Part shown: positions 11,513 to 23,674 of the stretch, one piece after another
How positions within the stretch are numbered: position 1 is the stretch's first letter
How the letters are laid out: every line of letters starts with the position of its first letter
From: Heterobasidion occidentale
Lineage: Eukaryota > Basidiomycota > Agaricomycetes > Russulales > Bondarzewiaceae
Reading direction: 5' to 3'
Assembly: GCA_039111635.1 (NCBI GenBank)
Contig: JBCAQO010000008.1
Coordinates: forward strand, 1,178,001 to 1,242,000
Length of the DNA: 64,000 nucleotides
Program-made: the position numbers and the translations under genes
The notes under the pieces: model-generated
Told to the model about the DNA's origin: nothing
Database searches by the model: none
Seen by the model: the letters and a program-made list of their open reading frames with translations, nothing else

Positions 11513-12778
11513 TCAGGCGGTGAGGAAGAGCCACTGCATGCACGAACATGGCAGGTAGGATGACACAATTAAAAAGGCAGGCAGGCACGTGTAGATGCAG
11601 TGAGGGACGCACCACGGCAGAGGCGGGGAACGACGCGTGCGCGTTGTAGGCCGCCAGGTCGCCCGTCAGCACCAAGAAGTTGTTCCGCAAGTCCAACGCG
11701 ACGGTCGTTGTGGGCTTAGTGTTGTCCGCGTTGATCCATTGAGCTATGAAAACGGGACACCAGGCCAGCCGTAAGTGAGGTTGCGCGAGAGGTGCCAGGT
11801 GGAACGTGATAGATGATAAGGAAGAGACGCGTACCTGTGAGGTTGCCGGTCGCAGTATCGAGCGACCAGATGGAGGAGGTCGAACCTTTCTGGATGGCGC
11901 CGAAGGCAATAGTGCTGTGGGGTGGCGAGAATATATGTGTGTAACAGAGCCGTCATCCAAGCAGGACCATGTCAGAAGAGAAGATAGAACTGAGAGAGGT
12001 TCGGAGAGACAAAGGTCAGAGTTTGGTACGTACTCATAGGATCCAGGACCAATGCTGCTAGTACCATTGCCACCGACGTAGAAGTCCGCGTTCTAGCAAA
12101 GAGCATAAACAGAACAGAACGAACCAGAACGAAATAGGTGGGACGAAGTGCAAAAATCAGGACGCGGGGGAAACGAACAGCCCTTGAAAACGGTGTCGAG
12201 TATGAGGAGGCGAGAAAGCTCACGGTGGCGCGCAGGTTGCCCTTGAAGAACTGAACTTTGAGGTCGTTATCCGCCGAACCGAAGTTGACACTGGTGCTAA
12301 AATAAATAGAAGCCAGCATATATGCATGTCAATATGGGGCATATTCAAAGTAGATGGTTGGTCTTGAGGGATTGAGTACGCACGCGTTGTTCTTCGAAAT
12401 ATACCCGACAGTGCTGCCGTTTATGTTGCGAACCTGGATGGTGCCTGAGGGTCTATACAGAACTCAGGTTCGTTAGAGTCCGTGTACGACATGGGATAGC
12501 ATTTGTAGATAGACTATGCACGTACAGAGGCGTGTTCGATGGTCCTCCACGCTTCGCAGCTGGAAGATTGTCCGAGCCAAGGTCATCGCATTGAATCTAT
12601 TTTTTGCACAGTGAACACGCACCATAGACGGGGGTGCCCGACCGTCGCACGGGCGGGAGCGGTGGCATGTTCCTTCTGAGGCGCTCCGCGTTGGTGAGCG
12701 CTCCGGCTACGCGGATGGGAGCGAGCGCACAGAGAAGGGCGCAGAGTGAGAGGAGAAGAAAGACGGGTCGGAACATGA
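11513..12778 (-). CDS. small secreted protein of a basidiomycete-type family, function unknown
   Basis: From ATG 12778 the first exon gives a signal peptide ('FRPVFLLLSLCALLCALAP') followed by 'ALTNAERLRRNMPPLPP', a start I associate with hypothetical secreted proteins of Agaricomycetes. Later exons, joined across introns with proper borders, give 'PSGTIQVRNINGSTVGYIS', 'SVNFGSADNDLKVQFF', 'NADFYVGGNGTSS', 'STIAFGAIQKGSTSSIWSLD' and 'TAQWINADNTKPTTTVALD', ending in 'LTGDLAAYNAHASFP'. A last intron at about 11540-11610 would join to a short tail ending at 11513. The protein is probably extracellular, about 220 residues, with no catalytic motif. The role is unknown. Confidence 0.72.
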
Positions 12779-12871
12779 TGTGCGTGTTGAGGGCTGGGTA
12801 AGTGCGTCGGGATCTGCGAGATGGCAGAAAGAGAGGGAGGTGGAAGGAGGAACAGGGAGGCTGAGAGCCCC

Positions 12872-12879
12872 TTTATATC
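12872..12879 (-). promoter_or_regulatory. TATA box of the secreted-protein gene
   Basis: On the minus strand it reads GATATAAAG, about 95 bases upstream of the ATG at 12778. Confidence 0.5.
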
Positions 12880-12899
12880 GTGATCGCGCACTGGCCCTT

Positions 12900-14280
12900 T
12901 GTGTTGCACAGGCCTCGAGGCCGAGACAATGTCACGGTGGCGGGATATGATGTCGATGATGGCGTCTCACGGCCGGAGGAGCATAACTTGTTTCTAATGT
13001 TTAGGGGTTCCGTCCCCGATTCCAGATTCCAGATCTTTCTATCATTCTCCATCCGTTCTTCGTCGCTCCGATTCAGCTCTTGAGCTCTCCCCACAGCGTC
13101 CTCCTAACGCGACGGCGTCCTCGGTCTGGGTTACTGATGTGAAGGAAGTGCGCACTGCAGGCGTCGCCGAAGCGTGCGAGTGTGAGGAGGACGGCGGAAG
13201 GCACAGACATGCGGACAGGGCGTGGCCGCTCGACACATTCGCATCTGCACAAGGCGCCTTGGCCGCCAGGTACGCCTCCTGGAGCCCGCCTTCATGGGGT
13301 ATCGTGGATGGTTTGACGCTGGGTGGTGTCGGGTAAAAGAGACCGAGGAGGGAACGAGGGAGCCCCAGTCAATACAGTTTCGCGATCGTTTGACGGGTAG
13401 GGGTGAGGACAGCGGCATCGGGTTTCCTGAAAGGCTAGTCCCGAGCGGGGTTGGAGCCTCCGAGTTTCCACTGAATTTGGGGTCAAGACGGCAGTTTGAG
13501 ACTGGCGCAATGTTCGACCATAGGTGCATGACAAAAAGGTAGACGTCCAGTGCTCAGCCAACGAAAGGCTGTGGTTTTCCTGGGAAAGACCTCGATAAGT
13601 CACTTGCTGGATTTGCTTCCGAAAACCACACCCCTTATATGACCGAGGTCCAGCATCATCACGTTTTCCTTCAAGTTCTGCATACAACCAAAAATGCTCC
13701 GTAGATGTACCTGGGTCCACGGGATGATACCGCCCGCTGTGTAGTTTACTTGTTTCATGAGACTCCAAAGGGACCAGAATACAGTATCCGTCCACCATCG
13801 ACAGGATAATCCTTCAGTAAAAGGACTGGAACCATGAACAGACGCAGTAGAAATGTTCGCTCCAGAGGAGAAGAGGCGGCATTAAATACGACGATCGATT
13901 CGAAGGTCCCTCCACGTCCATATCCGTCTTTAAATAGCTTTGATAACACGGTCTCCGCTGCTCTACTCTATTTAGGAGAGGCCATCACGCGCGGCGCAGT
14001 ACACGAAACCTCGACACGAATTCGAGCCCTAGCCCCTGGTGCGAGGGGAGACCCGGATCCGATGCGTAGCGAAAAAAATCGACGACAACGACAGGAGACA
14101 GGAGACAGAAAACAGAAAACAGAAATAAGAACTAAAGGGATGTAAGACAGATCACCGCTGGTGGTACAAAAGCAAACGACGCCGCGCCGGCGGCCAAGCA
14201 GACCGACGCGACACGAAACGAAGCAAAACGTGCACAAACATACCGCCCCCCTCCAGCCTCCTCTTACCTCGGTGCTCACC
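12900..14280. other. 1.4 kb intergenic region, nothing recognised
   Basis: The longest frame is 168 codons on the minus strand (13292-13798). It has no recognisable motif and no matching exons beside it. The region lies between the promoter of the secreted-protein gene and the 3' end of the Rho GEF gene. Confidence 0.45.
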
Positions 14281-17200
14281 TCACTGATACGAAGGCGCCA
14301 GCTGCGGCGAATGCGGCGGCGACCCGCCCGACATCCCGCCGTGCAAAAACGTCGTGCGCTGCGTCGGCGACGCGATCTTCTCGGGGAGGTACAGCGGCAC
14401 CGTCGGGATCAGCTCAAACACGTGCTGCGCGACGGCCCGCCCGCCCGCGCCCGCGCCGCCCGCCGCCGTCTCCGTCGAGCGCATCACGCCGTGCACGCGC
14501 GCCTCCTGCGACGCGCCCTCCTCCCAGCTCCCGCCGGGCCCGGGTACGAGCGGCGCCGCGGACGTCCCGCGCCCGTCCCAGATGCAGCGCATCTCGTTCC
14601 CCGGTATGATCTGGCACAGCCGCCCCGTCTCGACGTGGCGCACCTCGATGAAGCGCGAGTCGAAGAGGAGCACGTACGGCGGGTGCCACGCGACGCGCTC
14701 CGCCGTGCCCTCCCACTCGATCGTGTTTTTCGTGCGGCTCGGGTCGCCGTGGCGGTTGACGTACAGGCCGAACTCTGTGTTGGGGGCCACCACCGTGAGA
14801 TGAGCGGGACAGATGAGCGGCAGGACGACGACGACGCACCGTCGTAACAAAGCAAAACTCGTTCTCGCTCGAGCGGAACATCCCCATCGGGCGACACGAC
14901 TCGCACCGCTTCGCCAGCTTCTCGTGGCGCGGATCGTCGCGCTGCGGTATAGTCACACTCTTGAAGCTACAACGGCGGCGTGAGACAAAAAAAATCTCCC
15001 CTGACGACGAGAACTCACTCGGACAGGTCCATGATTTCGAACCCCTTCGTGCATAGGATGGCGATCCGCGCCTTGAGGAAGATAAGGTCGTACGACTCGG
15101 AGGGCAGGAAGAAGTCGCGGTACACCCTGAACCACTCGGAGCGCGGCTGGCGGAAGCCGAGGCGCGAACTCAGCGACGCCGGCGCTTTAGCCTTCTCCTG
15201 AATCTTGCCGACCACGGGCTCCAGCACGCGGAAGACGCTGTCGAGCTGCGACCGCCGAACGAAAACAAAAAAGCCCCCGCAGTGAGAGACGGCGCGCTGT
15301 GGCACGGACGACGAGAGCCACGCACCCCTTTCTTCTTCATGTAGATGACGAGCGTGCGCCCGCTGAGGCTGCCCACGCTGAAGAAGTGCACGTCCTTGTT
15401 GCCGTTCAGCTTTTGCGGCGTCTGCGACGTGCTTGCGCTCTGCGGCGAGGACGGGACGAGCGCCTCGATGTGATACGCAAACAGCGACTAAGAATAAGAA
15501 GCCGACGAGGTGTGAGTCATGCGCGCGGGCGCGAGAACGAACGACCGACCTTGTCCGCCAGAACGAGGAAGATGCCAAAGTCTTCGAGCATGGCGCACTG
15601 GGTCACCATCTTCAGATGGAGCACCCGCCGCATCGCTATTCAATATAACACAACGTCAGCAGAGCCGCCGACACGCCATGAGGGCCACGCACATCGTGCG
15701 TCGTGCCGGAACCCGATCCAGACGCCCTCCGCGCACCCGACCGCGACCAGCGCTCGACCATCCGTGGTCGCTGAACAACACAACGTCATCAGCCATCAGC
15801 ACGCACGCACACGAAGACGAGGCGGGACGCACTGAACGGCACTGAGCACGTCACCTTCCCCGTGAACGAGTTCTCGCTGTTCCACGAGCTGTTCGCGGGC
15901 TGCGCCAGCGCCGACGGCACGAGGAACGTGTCCGTGCTGAGCGTCTCGATCTCGAACACGCGATTCGACTCCTGCACGACCTTGCGCAGCCCGATCGCCT
16001 CCTCCAGCTTCTCCTTCCACTCCGCGCGCGCCTGCGCCGAGTCCGCGAACAGCGTCCACGGCCCGCCCAGCCGCCCGTTGTAGAAGATCGTGCAGGGGTA
16101 CACGAGCCGCGAGTCCCCCGGCGTGTCCGGCGTCATCGCCGTCGGCATCGGCCCCGGCACCTCGCCCGGCGTCCCGCGCTCGCCGCCGCGCAGCCCGCGG
16201 AGGATGCCCGTGCCCCTCTGCGTCGGCAGGTCCGAGAAGCTCGCGAGCGTGAGCAGGTCGAGCGGAACAGGCTGCACGCGCGACTCGTCAGCAACACACC
16301 CTCGCGACAAAAACAAAAAAAAAAAGACTCGAGCGCGCTCACTCGACGGTTGACGTGGTATTTCGTGACCCCGTCCTTCTCCTTTGGCTTCGTCATGACA
16401 ACTGCAACGGCACACCGTCAGTCCAGCGTCGTCGCGCGGGCTCGCGCGCGGGGACTCACAGTAATTGTCAAACAGCAACACAAACAGCTCGCTCCACCCG
16501 CTCCACTCGAAGCCATTGTCCGGCTGGCGAAGCAGCTTGCCGGTGTATATGAGCGACCTGTTCTCCGCCAAGAGATCCATGTCCTGTCCAGGCAGAGGAC
16601 ATCAGACACGCCGGCACGAGACGCGCGCGCGCGAGAGAGGCGCTCACCACGACCTCGCCGGGCTTGAACACCAAGTTCGCGTTGTAGCGCCACAGCTCGA
16701 CCTTCTGGTTCGCGGACGCGACGCCGGGCTGGGTCTCTTTGAGGAGCGACTTGATGACCTCGATCACCTGCGGGATGCTGCCCCGGTCCTCGTGGTCGTC
16801 GGCGCTCGCCTCCATGATGCCCTTGAGCAGCAGCTCGTAGCGCGCCAGGCGCGGGATCGGGCGGTTGATGAACGACTTGAGGTCTAGCCTGTTCGAGTCG
16901 GGGTGGCGCGTGCATTGCTGTCGTCGCGCGCGCACACACACACACGCACACGTCGCGTCAAGACAACCGAAGGAGGGACGGAGGGACGGAACCACCGAAC
17001 GCGCGACGCACCTCGACGAAGGCCTTGAACAGCGGGTTCGTGTTCATCTCGTCCACGATCCGATACTCCGCGATCGGGTAATGCGTCACGTACTCCATGT
17101 ACGCCTCGCGCCAGTTGAGCGCCGCGTCGAAGATCGCGGCCGTCACGCTGTGCACGACCGGGTGCTCGTCGCGCTGCACCGCGTGCATGCGGTCGAGCAG

Positions 17201-20200
17201 CCGCCGGTGGTGCACGTGCAGCTCCGCGAAGTTGTGGAACACCTCCGCGATGAACGCGCCGAGCCGCTCGCGCGGCACGATCGGCGGCTCCGCTCGCGCA
17301 GCGGCTGCACGTAGATCTGCGGGGGTGCGGCGGCGCGGCGGCGCGCGCGGGGGTGAGTGGCTACTGGGGGACGGGGCGACGGGGCGCCGAGACGGACGGA
17401 GGGGTACGCACGACTTCGATGTTTTCGAGATCCCGGACGTACTGCATCTCGCCCTTGATGAGCTCGAAGATAATGCTGACCCGCCCCGACGCGATCAGCG
17501 TGAAACATCGTCGATCGATCGCGCGCGCGCACGCGAGAGAGAGAGGAAAGGGGACGCACGCCTGGCGCTTCTGCTCCTTCTTCGCGATGTCCGCGCGCGC
17601 CTCGTCCGAGACGAGGTTGAACCACTCGTACTTGCCCGTCGGGCCGCGGCCCATCGCGTGCTGGAACGTCTGCAGGTGGCACACGCCCTGCAGGCTCTTG
17701 AACGCCGCGCGGCCTCCGTGAGGTAGTCCCGGTCCGGGTTCTCCTCCGCCGTCTCCTTGCAGATCGCCTCGAGGATGTTCTCGTACCGCTGCAGGTGCTC
17801 CGACGGCCGGTTCAGGAACACCTTGAGGTCGATCCGCCGCGCGTCGGGGTGGCGCCCGCATTGCTGGCGGCGCGGCGCGATGCGGTCAGCGACGACACGG
17901 GGGCGAGGGCACGCCGCGCGGACTCACCTCGAGGAACAGCCTAAACTCCGCGTTCGCCTCCGTCTCCTCCTTGAGGCGCTTCTCCGCCAACGGCAGATGC
18001 CCGATATACGTCGGATACACGAGCCTGAACTCCGTCGCGGCCTCCAACAGAATATCGCCGACGCGCTGGATGACGACCGCCTGCTCGCGCTGGCGCACGT
18101 TCATGATCTCGAGCAGGCGCCGGTTCGCCTCGCGCACGGCGAAGAGGTTCCCGAAGACGTCGTCGATGAGCTCGTCGAGCTCGTGCGGGGAGACCACGGG
18201 CGGGTCGGCGTAGCGCAGTGGTTTGATGAAGATCTGTGGAGGCGCGTTAGCGTCGCTTGGGTCGCCATGCGGGAGAGGCGGGGAGGGGGCGCACGGTCTC
18301 TATAAGATCCAAATCGCGGATGTACTGCGCCTCTTTGCTGATCAGCTTGTGTATGATCCTGCGCCGCCGCCGCCGATCCGTCAGTCAACGCGAGCACGTG
18401 AGGGGGGTCAGGGAAAAAGAGGAAGCGCACTTTTGTCGGTTGATCTCGCTCTCCGGGAGCGACTTGAGCAGGTCGGGGTCCGCGTCCCACTCCCCGTCGC
18501 CCTGCAAGCAAAAAAAGTGAGATCGCCTCGCTCGGGCCAGGACAAGCAGACAAACGCGCGCGCGCGCACGCACCGTCGTCCCCACGATCTCGGACACCGG
18601 CGGCTCCTCCTCCACGATATCCTTCTACATCGCGCGTCAGCGGCGCGCAGAGGAAATGATAATAAGAGAGAGAGAGGGAGACGCACCCGCGGGCGCCGCG
18701 GGCACGCGAACGAGTAGCACACCGCGCCCTCGACGCAGCTCGGCGAATAGCACTTGGTCAGCACCGTGACCACGCTCGTCGGCAGCTCCTCGCGCTCGAC
18801 CGCGCTCTCCGCCCTGAGCCGCTCTCCGCCCATCCCAGATCCATGTCCGTGTCCGTTTCCGTTTCCGTCCCCTTCCCATTCCCCGTCTCCGTCCCCGTCC
18901 CCGCCGCTGCCGCTGCCGCCGGCGGACCCGGCGGCGCCCTCCTGGTCGTCGAGGAACATGTACACGTCCTCGACGCCGTCCTGCAGCACGCGCCCGCCCC
19001 ACTCGACCTCGTAGAAGAAGAGCTGCGACTGCAGGCTGCGCGCGACGAGCAGCGCGATCGTGCGGTCGCCCGTCGCGACGCCCTGGTTCGCGAGCAGCTC
19101 GCGCCGGATCTGCGACTGCAGCGTCGTCTGGCCGCGCGCGCGCGCGCGCACGGGGGAGCACGGGGGAGCGCGAGCGTCAGCACGGGGGAGAAGGAGCGGC
19201 AGAGGCGGAGGAGGCACGCACGACGATGTCCTTGCCCGTGAACGCGCGCGGATACGGGATCGAGCCCTTCACGTGCGTCCCGCGCGGGACCTTGTCGCGC
19301 AACCAGACCGCGATGTTGCTCAGCAGCGAAAAGTTCACAAACACGTCGTCGAGCTCCTCGTCCGAGCCGTACTCGTCGTCGCCGCCCGCGCCGCCGCCGC
19401 CACTGGGCCCGCGCGCGTCTGCGTACTCGTATTCGTACTCGTATTCGTACCGGTCCGCGTACGCGGCGTCCTGCAGCGCCTCGGCGCTCTTCATCGCGAC
19501 CATCGTGCGCTCCATCTCGACCGCGAGGCGCGAGCGGCTCTCCGAGGCCCCCACGCCTCCGCGGACAGCGCCGGCGGGCGCGCCGTCGGACACGGACACG
19601 GTGATGGACGGCGAGCGGTGCGAGTGCGCGCCGAGCGAGTCGCCGCGCGCGATGGAGGACTGGGTCGGGTTCGGGTGGTGGTAGTACGGGTCCTTGGTGG
19701 GCCGGAGGAGAGCGTGGTGGCGTGCGTGGAGGTGGTGGGGTTGCGCTCGAGGGCGGCGGCGGTGCTCTGCGAGGTGGACGCGGTGGAGGTGGCGGAGAGC
19801 GAGCGGCCGACGAGGGGCCCGCTGCCTGCCGAACCTGCGAGCAAAAAAAAAAAACGGACATAAAAAAAGCGTGAGCGCGAGGGACGCGGCGGAGGGGGAA
19901 AGGACGGACTGCTGGACATGGGCCGCGCGAAGCCGCGGGTGCCGGGCGCGAGGATGTCCTCCGAGGACGGGCGCTTGTCGACCGTCTGGCGCACGGCGAG
20001 CGACGCGGCGGCGCCGGGATCGGCGGTCTTGCTCGGGAGGGGCGGCGGCGGGGGTATGGCTGCGGGGCTCGGCGCGGGCGCGTCCGCAAAGTAGGGCGAG
20101 TCGGCAAAGATGCTCGCGGCCAAGTCGCGGTCGCGGTCGCGGTCCGGGGACGGGCTGGCGGGGGAGTAGCCCGGGATGCGGGGCGGGAGGGCGCCCGCGG

Positions 20201-21101
20201 GGGGGCGGTGCGCGGCGGACGGTGCGCGGCGCCACGTGGGGTCGGGCTGGGGGGCGGTGGTGGGGGGGAGGGACCTGCCTCCTGGGGAGCGGTGGGGCGG
20301 CTGCGGGTAGGACGGGGCGTCCGCGGGCTCGGGGGTGGGGATGGAGTACTGCATCGAGTTGGCCTGGCGGGTGTGGCCGGGGTGGAGCGTCGGCGAGGGC
20401 GTGCCCTGCGAGCTGCCGGGGCGCAGGGCCGAGGAAGGCGGGGCGGCGACGACGGCGGCGGCGGCGGCGGCGGAGGGGATGCGGGTGTGGGCGGGGCGGG
20501 GATCGGAGGGGAGGCCGCGGAAGGGCTTGGGGTCGTGGGGGCGGCGGGGGCTGGGGCTGGGAGGGGGCAACGGATGGGAGATCAGCAGATCGCGAGGGTG
20601 GGGGTGGGAGACAGGCGGGACGGACCTGTCGGCGGACGGCGGCGGCGGCGGCGGCGGCGGCGGGGCGGGGTAGTAGTACGGGTGGGGCTCGGGCATGCCG
20701 ACGGGGACGGTGGGGGAGGGCGCGGGGGACGCAGAGGCGACGGAGCCCGAGGAGGCCGAGCCCGGGGGGCGCGGGAGGGGGCGGACCTTGGGCGTGGGCG
20801 TGGACTGGGGCGCGGGGTGGTAGGAGGACATGGCTGGGCTGGGGAGCGGGCGGGCGAGGTCGCGGGGGCTGGTGGTGGTGGTGGTGGTGGTGGTGGTGGG
20901 TGCTCGCGGGGGGTCAGGTCGGGGGCGCTGGCGCTGGCGGGGGGCGTCGACGAGGGCGGGTGGGACGAGCGGGGCGTCTGCGGGCGGGGACTCCTCTGCA
21001 AAGCCTGCGAGGACCTGGTTGTAGAGCTCCTGGAGGTCGGCGTCGCCGGGCGGGGGGTGGGCAGCGGGCGTGTTGGCGTTGTGCGAGGCGATCGCGGACA
21101 T
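14281..21101 (-). CDS. Rho guanine-nucleotide exchange factor with DEP, two DH modules, PH and CNH (ROM2/Rgf type)
   Basis: Predicted activator of a Rho1-type GTPase in cell-wall integrity signalling at the plasma membrane, by family resemblance. Order on the minus strand: a Pro/Ser-rich N-terminal part (21101 to ~19500); DEP region in two exons (~19350-18945, with 'AVWLRDKVPRGTHVKG' and 'VYMFLDD'); the 'CYSPSC' segment (~18740); DH module 1 (~18380-17560: 'EAQYIRDLDLIE', 'IDLKVFLNRPSEHLQRY'); DH module 2 (~17490-16650: 'EMQYVRDLENIE', 'LDLKSFINRPIPRLARY'); PH region (~16590-15850); CNH domain (~15770-14500, 'GRALVAVGCAEGVWIGF', 'TIEWEGTAERVAWHPPYV'), ending 'PQLAPSYQ' at 14281. The start at 21101 is the first true ATG of the long N-terminal frame. 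One frame break near 17706-17716 interrupts the end of DH1. Many short introns. Low-complexity coding runs occur at 18840-18905, 19425-19460 and 20870-20900. Confidence 0.87.
18840..18905. repeat. hexamer-like GTCCGT/TTCCGT simple repeat within the Rho GEF
   Basis: An imperfect run of (G/T)TCC(G/C)T units. On the minus strand it codes for a Gly/Asp/Asn-rich linker between the DEP and DH regions. Such tracts often vary in length between strains. Confidence 0.7.
20870..20900. repeat. GTG trinucleotide run
   Basis: About nine GTG units, read on the minus strand as a poly-threonine tract in the disordered N-terminus of the Rho GEF. GGC runs at 20455-20475 and 20640-20665 are similar. Confidence 0.75.
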
Positions 21102-21201
21102 GGCGAGAGTCAGCTGCCTCCCCGCCACCGTCCCCGCCACTCACCCCTCTCACACACTAGGACCCCGCACACCCTAGCCTCCTCCCTCATCCATCCTCTC
21201 C
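21102..21201. promoter_or_regulatory. 100 bp bidirectional promoter
   Basis: The only DNA between the Rho GEF start (21101, minus) and the tRNA methyltransferase start (21202, plus). Both genes must take their core promoters and 5' leaders from here or from within the neighbouring reading frame. No TATA box is visible; the sequence is C-rich on the plus strand. Confidence 0.6.
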
Positions 21202-22980
21202 ATGTCCCTCAAGTCCGCCTCCTCCGTCCGCGACCCCGCTGCACACGCGCCCCCCTTTGGCTCCAGGTCCGTCCCTGCACCCCCCACGGCCTGTGCTCGC
21301 CCTCACTCCCCGCAGGCTGCTCACCGACGACGCCGACGTCTGGTCCCAGAACGCGTGGGACCACGTCCCGCCCCCCGACGACCAGCACCACCTCGTCGCC
21401 GCCTCCCTCGCCCGCCAGCGCGCCGCCCCCGTCCCAGACCATGACCAGCAAAAGTACAACGCCACCCCCGCCCGCCACTGGTCAGTCCCGCCCCGCACCC
21501 GCGCCGCCCGCACCGTCCGTCCGCTCATCGTCCTGCAGGGACAACTTTTACAGAACGAACGCCGCCAACTTCTTCAAGAACCGCAAGTGGTCCGTGCGCT
21601 CCCGGCCCGTCTTTGCGTCGCCTGTTCGCGCTCACACCGCTCACCCACAGGCTCCACCTCGAGTTCCCAGAGCTCGTCGCCGCCGCCCAGCCCTCCGTAC
21701 GCCCCGTGCCCCGCGTCTACCCTCGCGCTCCCCACTCACACTCCGCCCCGCCCCGCCCCGCCCCGCCGAGCAGGCCGGCCCCCAGACCGTCGTCGAGATC
21801 GGATGCGGTGCGTCTCTCCCCCGCCCATGACGTGACCCGCCCCGCCCCAACCCGATCCGCCCCCGCAGGCGCAGGCAACTCCATCTTCCCCCTCCTCGCC
21901 CAAAACACGAACCCGCTCCTCTCCATCCACGCCTACGACTACTCCTCCCACGCCGTCAAGCTCGTCCAGGTACCGTCCCTCCCTCCCTCTTCCCCTCTCC
22001 GTCTCCAGTCCCTGACGCTGGCGCGCGCAGAACAACCCGCTCTACACCGCCCCGCCCTGCGGCACCATCCACGCCGCAGTCTGGGACCTCGCCTCCGACG
22101 CCCTGCCCCCCGGCCTCGCACCCGCCAGCGCCGACCTCCTCGTCCTCGTCTTCGTCCTCAGCGCCCTCCACCCCCACGAGTGGGCCCGCGCCCTCGCCAA
22201 CATCCACAAGGCGCGTCCCCGCCCCCCCTCTCCCCACATCTTCCTCACCCCGCCTGACCCCCTGTGCGTGTGTGCGTGTGCGCGCGTGCAGATCCTGAAG
22301 CCTGGCGGCCGCGTCCTCTTCCGCGACTACGGCCGGCACGACCTCGCCCAGCTGCGCTTCCGCGCCGGCCGCCTCCTCGCGGACAACTTCTACATCCGCG
22401 GCGACAAGACCCGCGTCTACTTCTTCGCGCTCGGTGCGTGCCCCCGTCCGTGTGTGTGTGCGCGTCCGCCCCGCTGACCTGCGTTTGCGCGCACCCGCCC
22501 GCAGACGAGCTCGCGCTCCTCTTCACGGGCGCCCGCGCGCCCGCGCAGCCCGTCCCGGCGCGGACCACGACCGCCGAGCACGTGGACGTGGACGAGGACG
22601 AGGGCGGGGGCCCCGCCGCGTCCGCCTTGCACACCCCCGACCCCGACCCCGACCCCGACCCCAGCCCCAGCCCCAGCGGCGCACCGCCTTCTCCCTCGCC
22701 CGCGCCCGCGCCCTTCTCGTCCACCTCCGCCTCCGCGCCCGCGCCCGATCCTGACTCCGCCCCCGCCATCCACCCCTCCCTCCTCCCGACCTCCCCTCCC
22801 CAGCACCCCGACGCGCCCGACGCACCTGAGCAGCCGCTCCCGCTCCACCTCCCGCACTGCCCGCCCCACCCGCTCTTCGCCGCCGCCCAGCTCGGCGTCG
22901 ACCGCCGCCTCCTCGTCAACCGCAAGCGCCAGCTCAAGATGTACCGCGTCTGGATGCAGGCCCAGTTCGTCAAGCTCTGA
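21202..22980 (+). CDS. TRM140: tRNA (cytosine-N3) methyltransferase, TRM140/METTL2-METTL8 type
   Basis: Predicted to use S-adenosylmethionine to make 3-methylcytidine at position 32 in the anticodon loop of certain tRNAs. From ATG 21202 the exons give family blocks in order: 'DDADVWSQNAWDHV', 'QKYNATPARHW', 'DNFYRTNAANFFKNRKW', 'LHLEFPEL', SAM motif I 'TVVEIGCGAGNS' (split by an intron at about 21808-21869), 'IHAYDYSSHAV', 'LLVLVFVLSALHPHEW', 'ILKPGGRVLFRDYGRHDL' and 'LADNFYIRGDKTRVYFF'. The C-terminus carries an acidic, Pro-rich insert (22590-22850) before the conserved end 'RRLLVNRKRQLKMYRVWMQ'. That insert is longer than usual and rich in Asp-Pro repeats. METTL6-like paralogues cannot be fully excluded. 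Confidence 0.9.
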
Positions 22981-23674
22981 GCGCGCGCGCCCGCGCGCCG
23001 CCGTGTGGAGGGGCGCAGGGCTGGCGGGCAGAGGGAGTGCGCGCACGCGCGAGAGAGAGAGCGGAGGGCAGAGGGCAGAGGGCAGAGAGAGAGAGGGCAG
23101 ATGGACGTGTCTTCGGTGTATACTGTTGTATGTGGTATATGTGGTATGTGGTATACGCGGTCACGGCGGCGGCGGCGGCGGCGGCGGCGCGCTGCGGATG
23201 TAGCTTATCATTCCCGACTGTAGCGTTCACCATCCCTCGTCCCGTCCCATGAAAACAAACCCCGCATCTGGTGTCTTACTGTATTTCTTTGCGTGACCGG
23301 GCCTCAAGGTCTCGCACACTGCGCGAGTCCCCTCACACGCAAGACGCACAGAGCGCGCGCGCGCAAGCGCAAAGAATCGATTGCTCGCGCGGTGTTAAAG
23401 AGACAGAGAGGGAAGCAGGATGTACGTATTCGGGCACCGCACCATCGACGGCTCGAGGTCAGGATCAGCAGCGTCCGACGCCAGGACCGCGACATAAATT
23501 ATCGTATACGCACGCACGCACGCACGCGCGCCACCTACACACGCTACACGGGCCCGCGCCACTACACAGCTACACGACTACAAGACAGGGCATACGGATA
23601 TGGAGGAGGGGGGACAGGGCGTCCGAACATGAGACACAGACACAGGAGGCAAGGGAGAGCGCGGAGGAGGGCGC
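22981..23674. other. convergent intergenic region with simple repeats
   Basis: Contains purine-rich GA runs (23055-23095), TATGTGG repeats (about 23125-23155), a GGC run (23164-23190) and a GCAC run (23512-23530). No gene is supported. It separates the convergent 3' ends of the methyltransferase and the permease. Confidence 0.6.
23164..23190. repeat. GGC trinucleotide microsatellite
   Basis: About nine consecutive CGG/GGC units in the 3' flank of the methyltransferase gene. Confidence 0.8.

Noticed and set aside
14161..14847. Plus-strand frame of 228 codons
   Set aside because: Antisense to the CNH-domain end of the Rho GEF; Arg/His-rich shadow.
18758..20107. Minus-strand frame of 449 codons rich in Arg and Pro
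   Set aside because: Off-frame reading of the Rho GEF; the DEP domain and splice borders lie in the other frames.
19694..21160. Plus-strand frame of 488 codons, and 20208-21830 of 540 codons
   Set aside because: Composition is almost only Gly, Arg, Ala and Trp. They are the antisense shadow of the Pro/Ser-rich N-terminus of the Rho GEF, in very GC-rich DNA with few stop codons.
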